This document shows, piece after piece, positions 50,876 through 58,699 of a stretch of DNA of 64,000 nucleotides (the stretch's first letter is position 1; each line of letters begins with the position of its first letter). Source of the stretch: Bog-950 sp964615305 (lineage in GTDB: Bacteria > Bacteroidota > Bacteroidia > Chitinophagales > LD1); the NCBI GenBank assembly GCA_964615305.1, contig CAZTNA010000009.1:52896-116895 (forward strand). Reading direction: 5' to 3'. The translations under genes and the position numbers were made by a program. The notes beneath the pieces were generated by a model. It saw only the letters and a program-made list of their open reading frames with translations. It was not told where the DNA came from and did not search any database.

Positions 50876-52054
50876 CTACTTAAACGCGTCTAGCCCGGTT
50901 ACATCATGACCGGTTATAAGCAAGTGAATATCGTGTGTGCCTTCGTAGGTAATTACTGTTTCTAAATTCATGAGGTGGCGCATAATAGGATACTCGCCAG
51001 TAATGCCCATTCCTCCTAACATTTGACGGGCTTCTCGCGCTACATGGATAGCGGTTTCACAACTGTTGCGCTTAGCCATGCTTATTTGAGCCGGAGTTGC
51101 TTTTCCCTCATTTTTTAAAACACCCAACCGCCAAACCATCAATTGCGCTTTTGTAATCTCCGTAATCATTTCAGCTAGTTTTTTCTGTTGCAATTGAAAC
51201 TGGCCAATAGGCTTGCCAAATTGAATTCGTTCTTTTGAATAGCGGAGTGCGGTGTCATAGCAGTCTAACGCAGCGCCAACAGCTCCCCAAGCTATGCCGT
51301 AGCGCGCAGTAGATAAACAGCCCAGCGGTCCCTTAATACCTTCTACATTCGGCAGTAAATTATGCTTTGGCACTTTTACATTGTTAAAAACCAACTCGCC
51401 TGTGCACGAAGCACGTAAACTCCATTTTCCATGAGTAGTTGGTGTACTGAATCCATCCATGCCACGTTCTACAATCAGCCCTTGTATTTTTCCTTTTTCA
51501 TTTTTACCCCACACCACAGCTATATCGGCTAAAGGCGAATTGCTAATCCACATTTTTGCCCCGTTTAACAAGTAATGGTCCCCCATGTCTTTAAAATTGG
51601 TTTCCATTCCCGCAGGATTGCTGCCATGGTTGGGTTCTGTTAAGCCAAAACACCCAAAAAGTTCCCCTTTGCCCAACCTAGGCAAATACTTTTTTCGTTG
51701 TTCTTCGCTGCCATACTTATATATAGGATACATAACTAAAGAACCCTGAACCGAAGCTGTAGAGCGGATTCCACTGTCGCAGCGCTCTAACTCTTGCATA
51801 ATAATGCCATACGAAATTTCATCTAAACCGCCCCCTCCGTACTCAGCCGGTAAGCTAGGTCCAAATGCTCCTATGTCGCCCAATTCTTTAACAATATGCT
51901 TCGGAAACTCAGCTCGTTGAGCATAGTCTTCTATAATAGGGCTCAGGCTTTTCTTTACGTAATTTCGAACTGTTTCGCGAATTAACTTGTGTTCGGTGGT
52001 AAGCAGGTCATCAATGTTATAATAATCGTGGCCGCTGTATAAATCGCTTTTCAT
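50876..52054 (-). CDS. Glutaryl-CoA dehydrogenase-type acyl-CoA dehydrogenase
   Basis: A 392-residue FAD enzyme of the ACAD family, cytoplasmic. YGGGGLDEISYGIIMQELERCDSGIRSTASVQGSLVM contains the GCDH-like Arg (in SGIRS), broken here only as short motifs. FGLTEPNHGSNP, WISNSPLADIAVVWG and the catalytic base in VITYEGTHDIH complete it. The Ser-Gly-x-Arg-Ser motif is specific for glutaryl-CoA dehydrogenase, which makes crotonyl-CoA from lysine or tryptophan degradation. No neighbouring pathway gene supports this further. Confidence 0.88.
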   Translation of the reverse strand: MKSDLYSGHDYYNIDDLLTTEHKLIRETVRNYVKKSLSPIIEDYAQRAEFPKHIVKELGDIGAFGPSLPAEYGGGGLDEISYGIIMQELERCDSGIRSTASVQGSLVMYPIYKYGSEEQRKKYLPRLGKGELFGCFGLTEPNHGSNPAGMETNFKDMGDHYLLNGAKMWISNSPLADIAVVWGKNEKGKIQGLIVERGMDGFSTPTTHGKWSLRASCTGELVFNNVKVPKHNLLPNVEGIKGPLGCLSTARYGIAWGAVGAALDCYDTALRYSKERIQFGKPIGQFQLQQKKLAEMITEITKAQLMVWRLGVLKNEGKATPAQISMAKRNSCETAIHVAREARQMLGGMGITGEYPIMRHLMNLETVITYEGTHDIHLLITGHDVTGLDAFK

Positions 52055-52172
52055 GGATTAAGAGTTTGTTTTGCTTTGCAGCGAGCGAAAATAAAAACAA
52101 TAGAATGGCATACATCAAGCCGTTGGCTTTTTGGCGGATTTGGGTTCTTTTGCACTTCGAAACATTTATGAC

Positions 52173-52523
52173 ATGGGGCTAATTGCCGTAGAAGGGTTGC
52201 AATTTTACTCGCACCACGGATACTATAAAGAAGAGCAGGTGTTGGGCGGTAAATATACCGTTGACATCTACATACACATCAATTTTAGTGACGCAGCTGT
52301 TACCGATGATTTAAAGCGAACCATCAACTACGAAGAAATTTACCAGTTGACAAAAGCAGAAATGGAGGTTCACGCTAAATTAATCGAACATGTATGTCAA
52401 CGAATTTTGACAAAAATAAAACTGAAGTACCCCCCAATAGAAAAACTGAAAGTTCGCGTAAGCAAATTTAATCCCCCATTAAAAGGAACAGTAGAAAGAG
52501 TTTATGTAGAGTTAGAAGAGTAG
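52173..52523 (+). CDS. folB: Dihydroneopterin aldolase
   Basis: Cleaves dihydroneopterin in folate synthesis. I start at the ATG at 52173 (MGLIAVEGLQFYSHHGYYKEEQ), the normal family start; upstream in-frame codons open with TTG at 52131. 116 residues. TINYEEIYQL with the catalytic region, LIEHVCQRI and VRVSKFNPPLKG are recognisable. Confidence 0.92.
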   Translation: MGLIAVEGLQFYSHHGYYKEEQVLGGKYTVDIYIHINFSDAAVTDDLKRTINYEEIYQLTKAEMEVHAKLIEHVCQRILTKIKLKYPPIEKLKVRVSKFNPPLKGTVERVYVELEE

Positions 52524-52534
52524 CCATTTCCGTC

Positions 52535-52564
52535 TTTGTCGATTTGAAAACTTAAATAGATTTG
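52535..52564 (+). promoter_or_regulatory. Promoter of tRNA-Cys
   Basis: TTTG (52535-52538), 18 bases, TAGATTTG (52557-52564), an exact match in both boxes to the Bacteroidota consensus. It lies 20 bases before the tRNA. Confidence 0.7.
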
Positions 52565-52583
52565 CGTTCCATTTTTTTTAAAT

Positions 52584-52654
52584 GGTCGGATGGCCGAGTG
52601 GTTAGGCAGAGCTCTGCAAAAGCTCCCACAGCGGTTCAAATCCGCTTCCGACCT
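52584..52654 (+). tRNA. tRNA-Cys (GCA)
   Basis: Acceptor GGTCGGA pairs with TCCGACC (52647-52653), discriminator T as usual for Cys. The anticodon arm is GAGCT-CTGCAAA-AGCTC with anticodon GCA. The T-loop is GTTCAAATC. CCA is not encoded. Confidence 0.95.
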
Positions 52655-52657
52655 CAT

Positions 52658-52699
52658 AAAAGCAAAACAGGTTTCAACTTTGAAACCTGTTTTGCTTTT
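52658..52699. terminator. Strong bidirectional terminator after tRNA-Cys
   Basis: A perfect 19-bp stem (52658-52676 with 52681-52699), loop ACTT; A-run on the left and T-run on the right. It ends tRNA-Cys on the plus strand and the hypothetical gene on the minus strand. Confidence 0.92.
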
Positions 52700-52720
52700 A
52701 TGTAGTGCATGAATTACACA

Positions 52721-53248
52721 TTAGTTTAAGGTAGGGTTTGATACAACTAGTTTCTCATAAGTAAGCGGGTTCAGCATTTCGGAAAAAATCATACGCCCCT
52801 TATTAAAAACCATTTTTAAGATGTAAGGTATTTTAACGCACGAACCCTTCAAACTCAAGAACCTCGTTTGTTTGTCGTAAACCACGTAACGAAATTTAGT
52901 ACTTGTTTCCTTGCAAAAGGCATCAGGTGTTGCCATTGTGATTGTGCTTGGCATAGGGTAGGTCTGTGCTTCTCCATAACCGCTGCGTTCAAATACTTTA
53001 ACCGGCTTGTACGCTGTTCCGTTGTACTTTTTAAGACGCAATTTGGCGCAAGCAGTAATACGGTCTGCTTCTGCCTCCATGGCATGCCACTTTTGTATAT
53101 CTGTTTGCTTCATGTTTTTTAAGTAATCAAGCGTAGATTTGTAGCTGTTGTAAATCAAAACACTGTCGTTATGACGCATGGTTTGGTCGTATTCCTGAGC
53201 CGCCAAAACAGTTGGCAGCAAGAACAGTAACATAAACACTTTATACAT
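52721..53248 (-). CDS. Hypothetical exported protein
   Basis: A 175-residue protein with a signal peptide (MYKVFMLLFLLPTVLAAQ) and a mature part of about 157 residues with no membrane segment. It has three cysteines (in ITACAK, DAFCKE and GSCVKI). Strands such as FRYVVYDKQTRFLSL and IPYILKMVFNKGRMIF suggest a beta-rich fold. No family recognised. Confidence 0.6.
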   Translation of the reverse strand: MYKVFMLLFLLPTVLAAQEYDQTMRHNDSVLIYNSYKSTLDYLKNMKQTDIQKWHAMEAEADRITACAKLRLKKYNGTAYKPVKVFERSGYGEAQTYPMPSTITMATPDAFCKETSTKFRYVVYDKQTRFLSLKGSCVKIPYILKMVFNKGRMIFSEMLNPLTYEKLVVSNPTLN

Positions 53249-53459
53249 GGGGGATGACTAAAGTTTAGTTACCGAAAGTAATAGCCGCTTAAATTGATAA
53301 TACGACCGTTTAAACTTGGGAATAAGAAATTTTCAGGTTTTAAGAGTTTTATCCTTTTTCGGTGGCTGTGCCATTGATTTTGAAAATTCACTTGCGTGGT
53401 TATATTTGCGTCCCTTTTTAACGGAGGGGCTGATTTCGCTTTGGCGGGAACGGAGAATT
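53249..53459. other. Intergenic region upstream of tRNA-Trp
   Basis: It holds the promoter of the tRNA-Trp-secE operon (53379-53408) and a perfect 6-1-6 inverted repeat ACTAAA-G-TTTAGT (53257-53269) close to the start of the minus-strand gene. Nothing else is seen. Confidence 0.4.
53379..53408 (+). promoter_or_regulatory. Promoter of the tRNA-Trp-secE-nusG-rplKAJ unit
   Basis: TTTG (53379-53382), 18 bases, TATATTTG (53401-53408), exact in both boxes. Transcription would start about 45 bases before tRNA-Trp. Confidence 0.65.
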
Positions 53460-53530
53460 AGGGGCATAGTTCAGTGGTAGAATAGCGGTCTCCAAAACCG
53501 TTGACGTCAGTTCGAATCTGGCTGCCCCTG
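53460..53530 (+). tRNA. tRNA-Trp (CCA)
   Basis: Acceptor AGGGGCA pairs with TGCCCCT (53523-53529), discriminator G. Anticodon loop CTCCAAA with anticodon CCA between GCGGT and ACCGT. The T-arm has GTTCGAATC. CCA is not encoded. It opens the transcription unit with secE. Confidence 0.95.
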
Positions 53531-53589
53531 CAAATGGAGAGAAGAAAGTATTTAGTAACAACGGAAGTAAACACTCAACAGAATATAAC

Positions 53590-53787
53590 ATGAATAAGAT
53601 AACACTATACTTTCAGGAAGCATACGAAGAGTTGATGCATAAGGTTAGTTGGCCTACTTGGAGCGAACTTCAAGATAGTTCAGTAATTGTGTTGGTTACT
53701 TCGTTAATTATATCTCTTATGGTGTTGGGTATTGATGTGGCGTTCAAATACGGAGTGCAGGAACTTTATAAAATTATTATCGGATAA
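53590..53787 (+). CDS. secE: Preprotein translocase subunit SecE
   Basis: Small essential subunit of the SecYEG channel in the inner membrane. 65 residues: amphipathic cytosolic helix with KVSWPTWSELQDS (conserved WP), then one membrane helix (VIVLVTSLIISLMVLGIDVAF). Single-helix short form, as usual outside enterobacteria. Between tRNA-Trp and nusG. Confidence 0.93.
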   Translation: MNKITLYFQEAYEELMHKVSWPTWSELQDSSVIVLVTSLIISLMVLGIDVAFKYGVQELYKIIIG

Positions 53788-53790
53788 GCC

Positions 53791-54327
53791 ATGGCTGCAG
53801 AGGGAAAAAAATGGTATGTAGTGCGCGTTATAAGCGGGCAAGAACGCAAAATACGTGAACATGTATTGCTAGAAGTAAACCGCTCAAAGTGGGATAATAT
53901 AGTAACTAATATTCTAGTTCCTACCGAGAAAATTTACACAATCAAGGCCGGTAAAAAAACTATCAAAGAGAAAACGCTTTTTCCGGGTTATATATACATG
54001 GAGGTTGAGGATAAAAAAATGACTCAGGAAATGTGGAGCCATGTACGTCAAGTGCACGGAATACTTGGTTTCTTGGGTACACTATCCAGGGCTGAAGAGT
54101 TGAAAGTTTTAGGTAAAGCAGATGAAATGCTAGATGCTGCTGAAACTATTGCTGAACCGTTTATTATTAATGAAGACGTGAAGATTGTAGATGGTGCTTT
54201 TAACGATTTTATAGGTACCATCGAAGAGATAAACAACGATAAAAAGAAGTTGAAGGTAGTGGTGAAAATTTTTGGACGTAAAACACCTGTAGAGGTAAGT
54301 TTTATGCAGGTAGAAAAGATAAGCTAA
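53791..54327 (+). CDS. nusG: Transcription termination/antitermination protein NusG
   Basis: 178 residues. The NGN domain begins KKWYVVRVISGQERKIREHV; the linker has KTLFPGYIYMEVE (residues about 60-75). The C-terminal KOW domain has DVKIVDGAFNDFIGTIEEIN. Binds RNA polymerase and S10 or Rho. Three bases after secE. Confidence 0.95.
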   Translation: MAAEGKKWYVVRVISGQERKIREHVLLEVNRSKWDNIVTNILVPTEKIYTIKAGKKTIKEKTLFPGYIYMEVEDKKMTQEMWSHVRQVHGILGFLGTLSRAEELKVLGKADEMLDAAETIAEPFIINEDVKIVDGAFNDFIGTIEEINNDKKKLKVVVKIFGRKTPVEVSFMQVEKIS

Positions 54328-54382
54328 AGCAAAGATTAAAGAACAAATATTTAATTACTAATAACGATTAACATCAAATACA

Positions 54383-54811
54383 ATGGCAAAGGAAATTCAA
54401 ACATTTATCAAATTACAAGTAAAAGGCGGACAAGCAAACCCGGCACCTCCAATTGGACCGGCATTAGGTTCTAAGGGGGTAAACATTATGGAGTTCTGCA
54501 AGCGCTTTAATGCTCAAACTCAAGACAAGCAAGGGAAAATTTTACCGTGTGTAATTACCGTTTACACCGACAAAAGCTTCGACTTTGTAATTAAAACTCC
54601 ACCAGCTCACGCGCTGCTAATGGAATATACCAAGAAGCAAGCCGGCTCTGCAGAGCCAAACCGTAAAAAGGTAGGCACTGTTAGCAAAGACATAATCCGC
54701 AAAATTGCAGAAGAAAAAATGCCTGACCTAAACTGCTTTACTATTGAGTCAGCCATGAACATGGTTGCCGGTTCAGCTAAGAGTGCGGGATTTAATGTGG
54801 AAGGGTACTAA
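54383..54811 (+). CDS. rplK: 50S ribosomal protein L11
   Basis: 142 residues. GGQANPAPPIGPALGSKGVNIMEFCK is the conserved N-terminal part, and KAGSAEPNRKKVG followed by the C-terminal RNA-binding end (NCFTIESAMNMVAGSAKSAG) are intact. Part of the L7/L12 stalk base. Confidence 0.97.
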   Translation: MAKEIQTFIKLQVKGGQANPAPPIGPALGSKGVNIMEFCKRFNAQTQDKQGKILPCVITVYTDKSFDFVIKTPPAHALLMEYTKKQAGSAEPNRKKVGTVSKDIIRKIAEEKMPDLNCFTIESAMNMVAGSAKSAGFNVEGY

Positions 54812-54937
54812 AAAACAGTTGACAGTTGTCGGTTGGCAGTAACAGCCAAATGAAAGAACAGATAGCTGGAAACACTAAATATTTTTATTAACGAGGGAGA
54901 AGTTCATTGCTTCGATTGACCTCATAAAACCAAAACA
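54812..54937. other. rplK-rplA intergenic region with heptad repeats and a possible hairpin
   Basis: 126 bases, long for this gene pair. 54816-54843 carry four degenerate heptads (CAGTTGA, CAGTTGT, CGGTTGG, CAGTAAC) directly behind the rplK stop. 54893-54924 can form a weak hairpin, GAGG with CCTC, with an inner GTT/GAC stem. An L1-binding leader is possible but unsupported. Confidence 0.4.
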
Positions 54938-55633
54938 ATGAGATTAACTAAAAAAAGAAAAGCCGTAACCGGCAAAGTAGATGCAGCTAAGCTCTACTCA
55001 TTAGCAGAAGCTTCTAAAATTGTAAAGGAAGTAACCACCTGCAAGTTCGATGCTTCCGTTGACTTGCACATCCGTTTAGGTATTGACCCCAAGAAAGCCG
55101 ATCAGGCAATTCGCGGAACTACCGCCCTGCCTCACGGAACAGGGAAAACAAAGCGCGTTTTAGTATTAACTACTCCAGACAAGGAAGAAGAAGCAAAAAA
55201 AGCGGGCGCTGACTTTGTGGGTCTTGATGAGTTTGTTCAAAAAATTGAATCAGGCTGGATGGATTTTGAAGTGGTAATAGCTTCACCAAACGTAATGGCT
55301 AAAATTGCAAAGATTGGTAAGGTGTTAGGCCCTCGTAACTTAATGCCGAACCCTAAGTCAGGCACTGTAACACCTGAAGTAGGCAAAGCAGTAGAAGAAG
55401 TAAAGAAAGGTAAGATTGCCTTTAAGGTAGATAAGTTTGGTATTGTTCACACATCGGTAGGCCGCGTATCTTTCAGTGCCAGCCAGATTAATGAAAATGC
55501 CGAAGCGCTTATTCAAACACTGGCAAAATTAAAACCAGCTACAGCCAAAGGAGTTTATTTCTTAGGCATAAGCATGGCTTCTACCATGAGCCCCGGAATT
55601 AATGTTGATTACAAAACTGTAGCAGGGGTATAA
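54938..55633 (+). CDS. rplA: 50S ribosomal protein L1
   Basis: 231 residues. TCKFDASVDLHIRLGIDPKKADQ and KVLGPRNLMPNPKSGTV are the family signatures. It forms the L1 stalk and can autoregulate its operon in E. coli. Confidence 0.97.
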   Translation: MRLTKKRKAVTGKVDAAKLYSLAEASKIVKEVTTCKFDASVDLHIRLGIDPKKADQAIRGTTALPHGTGKTKRVLVLTTPDKEEEAKKAGADFVGLDEFVQKIESGWMDFEVVIASPNVMAKIAKIGKVLGPRNLMPNPKSGTVTPEVGKAVEEVKKGKIAFKVDKFGIVHTSVGRVSFSASQINENAEALIQTLAKLKPATAKGVYFLGISMASTMSPGINVDYKTVAGV

Positions 55634-55663
55634 TTTTTTCACCTTCCTTAAAAAAAGAGAACA

Positions 55664-56185
55664 ATGGATAAGAATCAAAAAAATCTGGAAATAGCTGACT
55701 TAAAAGAAAAATTCAGCAATACTACATACTTCTATATTACCGATTCATCAACCCTTTCGGTAGAGAAAATAAATAAGTTCCGCAGACTATGCTTTAATTC
55801 AGGTATTGAATACCGCGTATCTAAGAACACGCTTATCAAGAAAGCTCTTGAACAAGTTGGCGGAAACTATGAAGCTTTGTATCCGTCACTAAACGGACCT
55901 ACAGGTGTTATGTTTTCAGCTGACGGTGCTTCGCCAGCAAAACTACTTGAAGAATTTCGCAAAACCAACCAAAAACCGGTTTTGAAAGCTGCTTACATTG
56001 ATAGCGATATTTTTGTAGGAGACGAACAGATTGCTGTATTGGCAAAGCTAAAGAGCAAGCAGGAGTTGATTGGCGATATTATTGGTTTGTTGCAGTCACC
56101 TGCAAAAAATGTTATCAGCGCTTTACAAGGCTCTTCTGCACAAAAAATTGCAGGATTAGTAAAAGCCTTAGAAGAAAGAGGATAG
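55664..56185 (+). CDS. rplJ: 50S ribosomal protein L10
   Basis: 173 residues. SVEKINKFRRLCFNSGIEYRVSKNTL and the C-terminal SAQKIAGLVKALEERG, which normally anchors L7/L12 dimers. It is the last gene of the unit: a terminator follows 22 bases after the stop, and rplL does not follow. Confidence 0.95.
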   Translation: MDKNQKNLEIADLKEKFSNTTYFYITDSSTLSVEKINKFRRLCFNSGIEYRVSKNTLIKKALEQVGGNYEALYPSLNGPTGVMFSADGASPAKLLEEFRKTNQKPVLKAAYIDSDIFVGDEQIAVLAKLKSKQELIGDIIGLLQSPAKNVISALQGSSAQKIAGLVKALEERG

Positions 56186-56206
56186 TATTCAAACTTACCA
56201 CAAATG

Positions 56207-56240
56207 AAGCCCTACCGTTTGGTGGGGCTTTTTGTTTTTT
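56207..56240 (+). terminator. Terminator after rplJ
   Basis: AAGCCCTACC (56207-56216) pairs with GGTGGGGCTT (56221-56230), loop GTTT, one G-T pair, then a T-rich run. It ends the ribosomal operon before rplL. Confidence 0.85.
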
Positions 56241-56347
56241 GTTGATCTGTTTGATCTTAGTGATAACCGTTTGCCAATGTTGTTTTGTGAAAAATGTTAA
56301 GCTTAACACTCATCATCCTTTTTATTTTTAGACATACAAACAACTTT

Positions 56348-58333
56348 ATGAAAAAACTTCTTTACTCCTTATTTGTATTAGCATCAGCTCAGTTGCTTGA
56401 AGCACAAAACAATGTGGGTATTGGTGTTGCTAATCCTGATCCAAGTGCATTGCTTGAGTTACAGGCAACGCAAAAAGGATTTTTAGTACCGCGAATTTCA
56501 TCAGCACAAAGGTTGGCTATTGTAATGCCCGCCAATGCGTTGTTGGTGTTTGATACCGACTCGGGTTGTTTCTTTTATTATTCTGTAAATCAGTGGCAAT
56601 CGCTCTGCAAATTGTCAGGACCAGTTGGTCCTACAGGGGCCATGGGATTTACAGGTGCTAATGGAGCAGATGGTGCAACCGGAATGCAGGGTTTGCAAGG
56701 TGTAACAGGCGCTGATGGATCTACTGGACCTCAGGGAGTGCAAGGGGTAACAGGTGCTGTCGGCAATACCGGCATTCAGGGCATACAAGGAGTAACGGGA
56801 TCTACCGGAGCTACCGGAGTTACTGGACCTTTAGGTACAGCAGGGGGCGATTTAAGCGGAAGCTATCCTAACCCGGCTGTTGTAGCTTTGCAGGGTAACG
56901 CTGTAAGCGGCAATGCCCCTGTAACAAACGACTTGTTGTTGTGGAACGGAACTGCTTGGATACCAACAAGTGGTAATAGTCTGTTTTGGAAGTTAAATGG
57001 CAATAGCGGAACAAACGCTTCTACTAATTTCATAGGAACAACCGATGCACAAGATTGGGTTATTCGAACTAATAATACAGAACGTGTGCGCGTGCTCAAC
57101 AATGGGTTGGTGGGTATTAACACCAGCACACCATCAGAGTTTTTTGAAATGGGAAATGCTGCACAGATAAGTATGCGGGCAAATGCTACAGTTCCTTTAG
57201 ATCCTGGAGATATTCTGTTTAAAAATTTTGCAGGCGACCAAAAGGCACGCATTTGGAGCGCACCAGACCATGTGCAAGGGTTATACATGAATGGCGATAA
57301 CACCGCATCATCCGCTTTGTCTATTGATAGCTTAAAGAATGTGGGCATTGGCACCAATATTCCGGTTGCAGCGTTGGAAATCTCACGTGATTTTGGCAAT
57401 GCTACGGAAGGTGCGGCAATTACTCTTAACTGCGGAAATGTTAATGATGGAAACGGAAGTGTTATTGATTTCAGGAATGTGGGAGCTGGTTATTATGCAG
57501 CTATTGCCGGTGTAGATGATGCAGGACAAGATGGAAGAATTGAATTTAGAGTAAGCAATGATAATGCAGTAACAGCAAACCGCCTTACACAGGCGCAAAC
57601 TGCTATGGTAATTCGCCAGTCAGGGAACACCGGTATAGGAATCTTTAATCCAGATGAACGGCTACAGGTAGCTTACGGAAATTTTCACCTTGGCGAGGTA
57701 AATCCCGTTAACACGGGCACACAACCGGGGTTTGGGCGCATGATATTGTTTTCAGGAGGCCCTTCTGATGTAAACTATAACAGCGAAAACTCCGACCCGC
57801 TTTGGATGGCGCGTTACAACCTTACCACTGACCAAACAGAGTTGAGGTTAAACCTGAGCGATAACTGTGCCCAGTCAACCGATGCTTTTGTTATACAAAG
57901 CGGTGGATCAAGTTGCAACGCCAATACTCAGTATTTTCGTTTTGATTCAAATGGCGATGCGTTTAAACCTGGTGGTGGTGCGTGGGCGGCTTTATCTGAC
58001 AGCCGCCTAAAAAAGAATGTTTCTTCTTTTACTGATGGATGGAATGTACTGTCACATATTAACCCCATAAGGTATCAATATAATGGAGTTGCAAACACTC
58101 CTAATGACGGCAATACTTATGTTGGAGTAATAGCTCAGGATATTGAAAAGGTAGCACCGTATATGTTAAGCAGTAACTACCAGGGTAACAGTCCTTCAAA
58201 TGGCCAATATCTCACTGTTGATCCATCGGCATTTACTTACTTATTGATAAATGCACTAAAAGAAACTCGACATCGGTTAGATAAACAAGAATTGGCCATA
58301 GAAGAATTGAAACTAAAACTGGCAACCAAATAA
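56348..58333 (+). CDS. Exported collagen-like protein with S74 intramolecular chaperone domain
   Basis: 661 residues. I start at the ATG at 56348 (MKKLLYSLFVLASAQLLEA, signal peptide). Residues about 91-168 are Gly-X-Y repeats (GPVGPTGAMG, ADGATGMQGLQG, GSTGATGVTG), a collagen-like triple helix. A beta-helical shaft with repeated NVGIGTNIP motifs follows. The C-terminal 115 residues are the S74 chaperone of endosialidase: SDSRLKKN with the self-cleavage Ser550-Asp551, NPIRYQYNG, YVGVIAQDIEKVAPYM and a coiled-coil end. Such domains are known from phage tailspikes but also occur in Bacteroidota surface proteins. No phage gene lies nearby. Probably a trimeric surface fibre. Confidence 0.9.
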   Translation: MKKLLYSLFVLASAQLLEAQNNVGIGVANPDPSALLELQATQKGFLVPRISSAQRLAIVMPANALLVFDTDSGCFFYYSVNQWQSLCKLSGPVGPTGAMGFTGANGADGATGMQGLQGVTGADGSTGPQGVQGVTGAVGNTGIQGIQGVTGSTGATGVTGPLGTAGGDLSGSYPNPAVVALQGNAVSGNAPVTNDLLLWNGTAWIPTSGNSLFWKLNGNSGTNASTNFIGTTDAQDWVIRTNNTERVRVLNNGLVGINTSTPSEFFEMGNAAQISMRANATVPLDPGDILFKNFAGDQKARIWSAPDHVQGLYMNGDNTASSALSIDSLKNVGIGTNIPVAALEISRDFGNATEGAAITLNCGNVNDGNGSVIDFRNVGAGYYAAIAGVDDAGQDGRIEFRVSNDNAVTANRLTQAQTAMVIRQSGNTGIGIFNPDERLQVAYGNFHLGEVNPVNTGTQPGFGRMILFSGGPSDVNYNSENSDPLWMARYNLTTDQTELRLNLSDNCAQSTDAFVIQSGGSSCNANTQYFRFDSNGDAFKPGGGAWAALSDSRLKKNVSSFTDGWNVLSHINPIRYQYNGVANTPNDGNTYVGVIAQDIEKVAPYMLSSNYQGNSPSNGQYLTVDPSAFTYLLINALKETRHRLDKQELAIEELKLKLATK

Positions 58334-58400
58334 TAGCTAACCCGGTAATAAATGTTTGTAACCTTTGGTGTGGTATTAGAATGAAAGACGGTAAATAAAA

Positions 58401-58435
58401 AAGGCTGCTCATATCTCTGAACAGCCCTCTTTATT
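58401..58435. terminator. Bidirectional terminator between the collagen-like gene and the cold-shock gene
   Basis: GGCTGCTCA (58403-58411) pairs with TGAACAGCC (58418-58426) with one G-T pair; A-run to the left, T-rich to the right. Confidence 0.75.
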
Positions 58436-58449
58436 TTAGTAAACTAGAG

Positions 58450-58641
58450 TTATACCCTTTTTACGTTTACTGCGTTTAAGCCTTTAGGGCCTTCTTTCAG
58501 TTCAAACGTTACTTTATCGCCTTCGTTAATCTTGTCAATTAAACCAGTTGAGTGCACGAAATATTCTTTATCTGAATTATCGTCTTTAATAAATCCGAAC
58601 CCTTTTACGCGGTTAAAAAACTTTACTGTTCCGTTTTCCAT
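58450..58641 (-). CDS. Cold-shock domain protein
   Basis: 63 residues, a single OB-fold CSD. RNP1-like KGFGFIKDD and RNP2-like EYFVHSTGL are intact; GTVKFFNRVKGFG is the family start. Single-stranded nucleic-acid chaperone. Transcribed alone, convergent with the collagen-like gene. Confidence 0.93.
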   Translation of the reverse strand: MENGTVKFFNRVKGFGFIKDDNSDKEYFVHSTGLIDKINEGDKVTFELKEGPKGLNAVNVKRV

Positions 58642-58699
58642 GTTGTATAAATTTATGGTTTAGAAATGCAAGATATATTTTTCGGTTAAAAGTTAAAGA

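Noticed and set aside
52584..52654. Integration site at tRNA-Cys
   Set aside because: No duplicated tRNA 3' end and no integrase; the tRNA is followed by a terminator.
54893..54924. L1-binding autoregulatory hairpin before rplA
   Set aside because: The stem is weak and lacks recognisable L1-site bases; kept only as a remark.
56348..58333. Prophage tail-fibre gene
   Set aside because: A signal peptide is present and no other phage gene is nearby.
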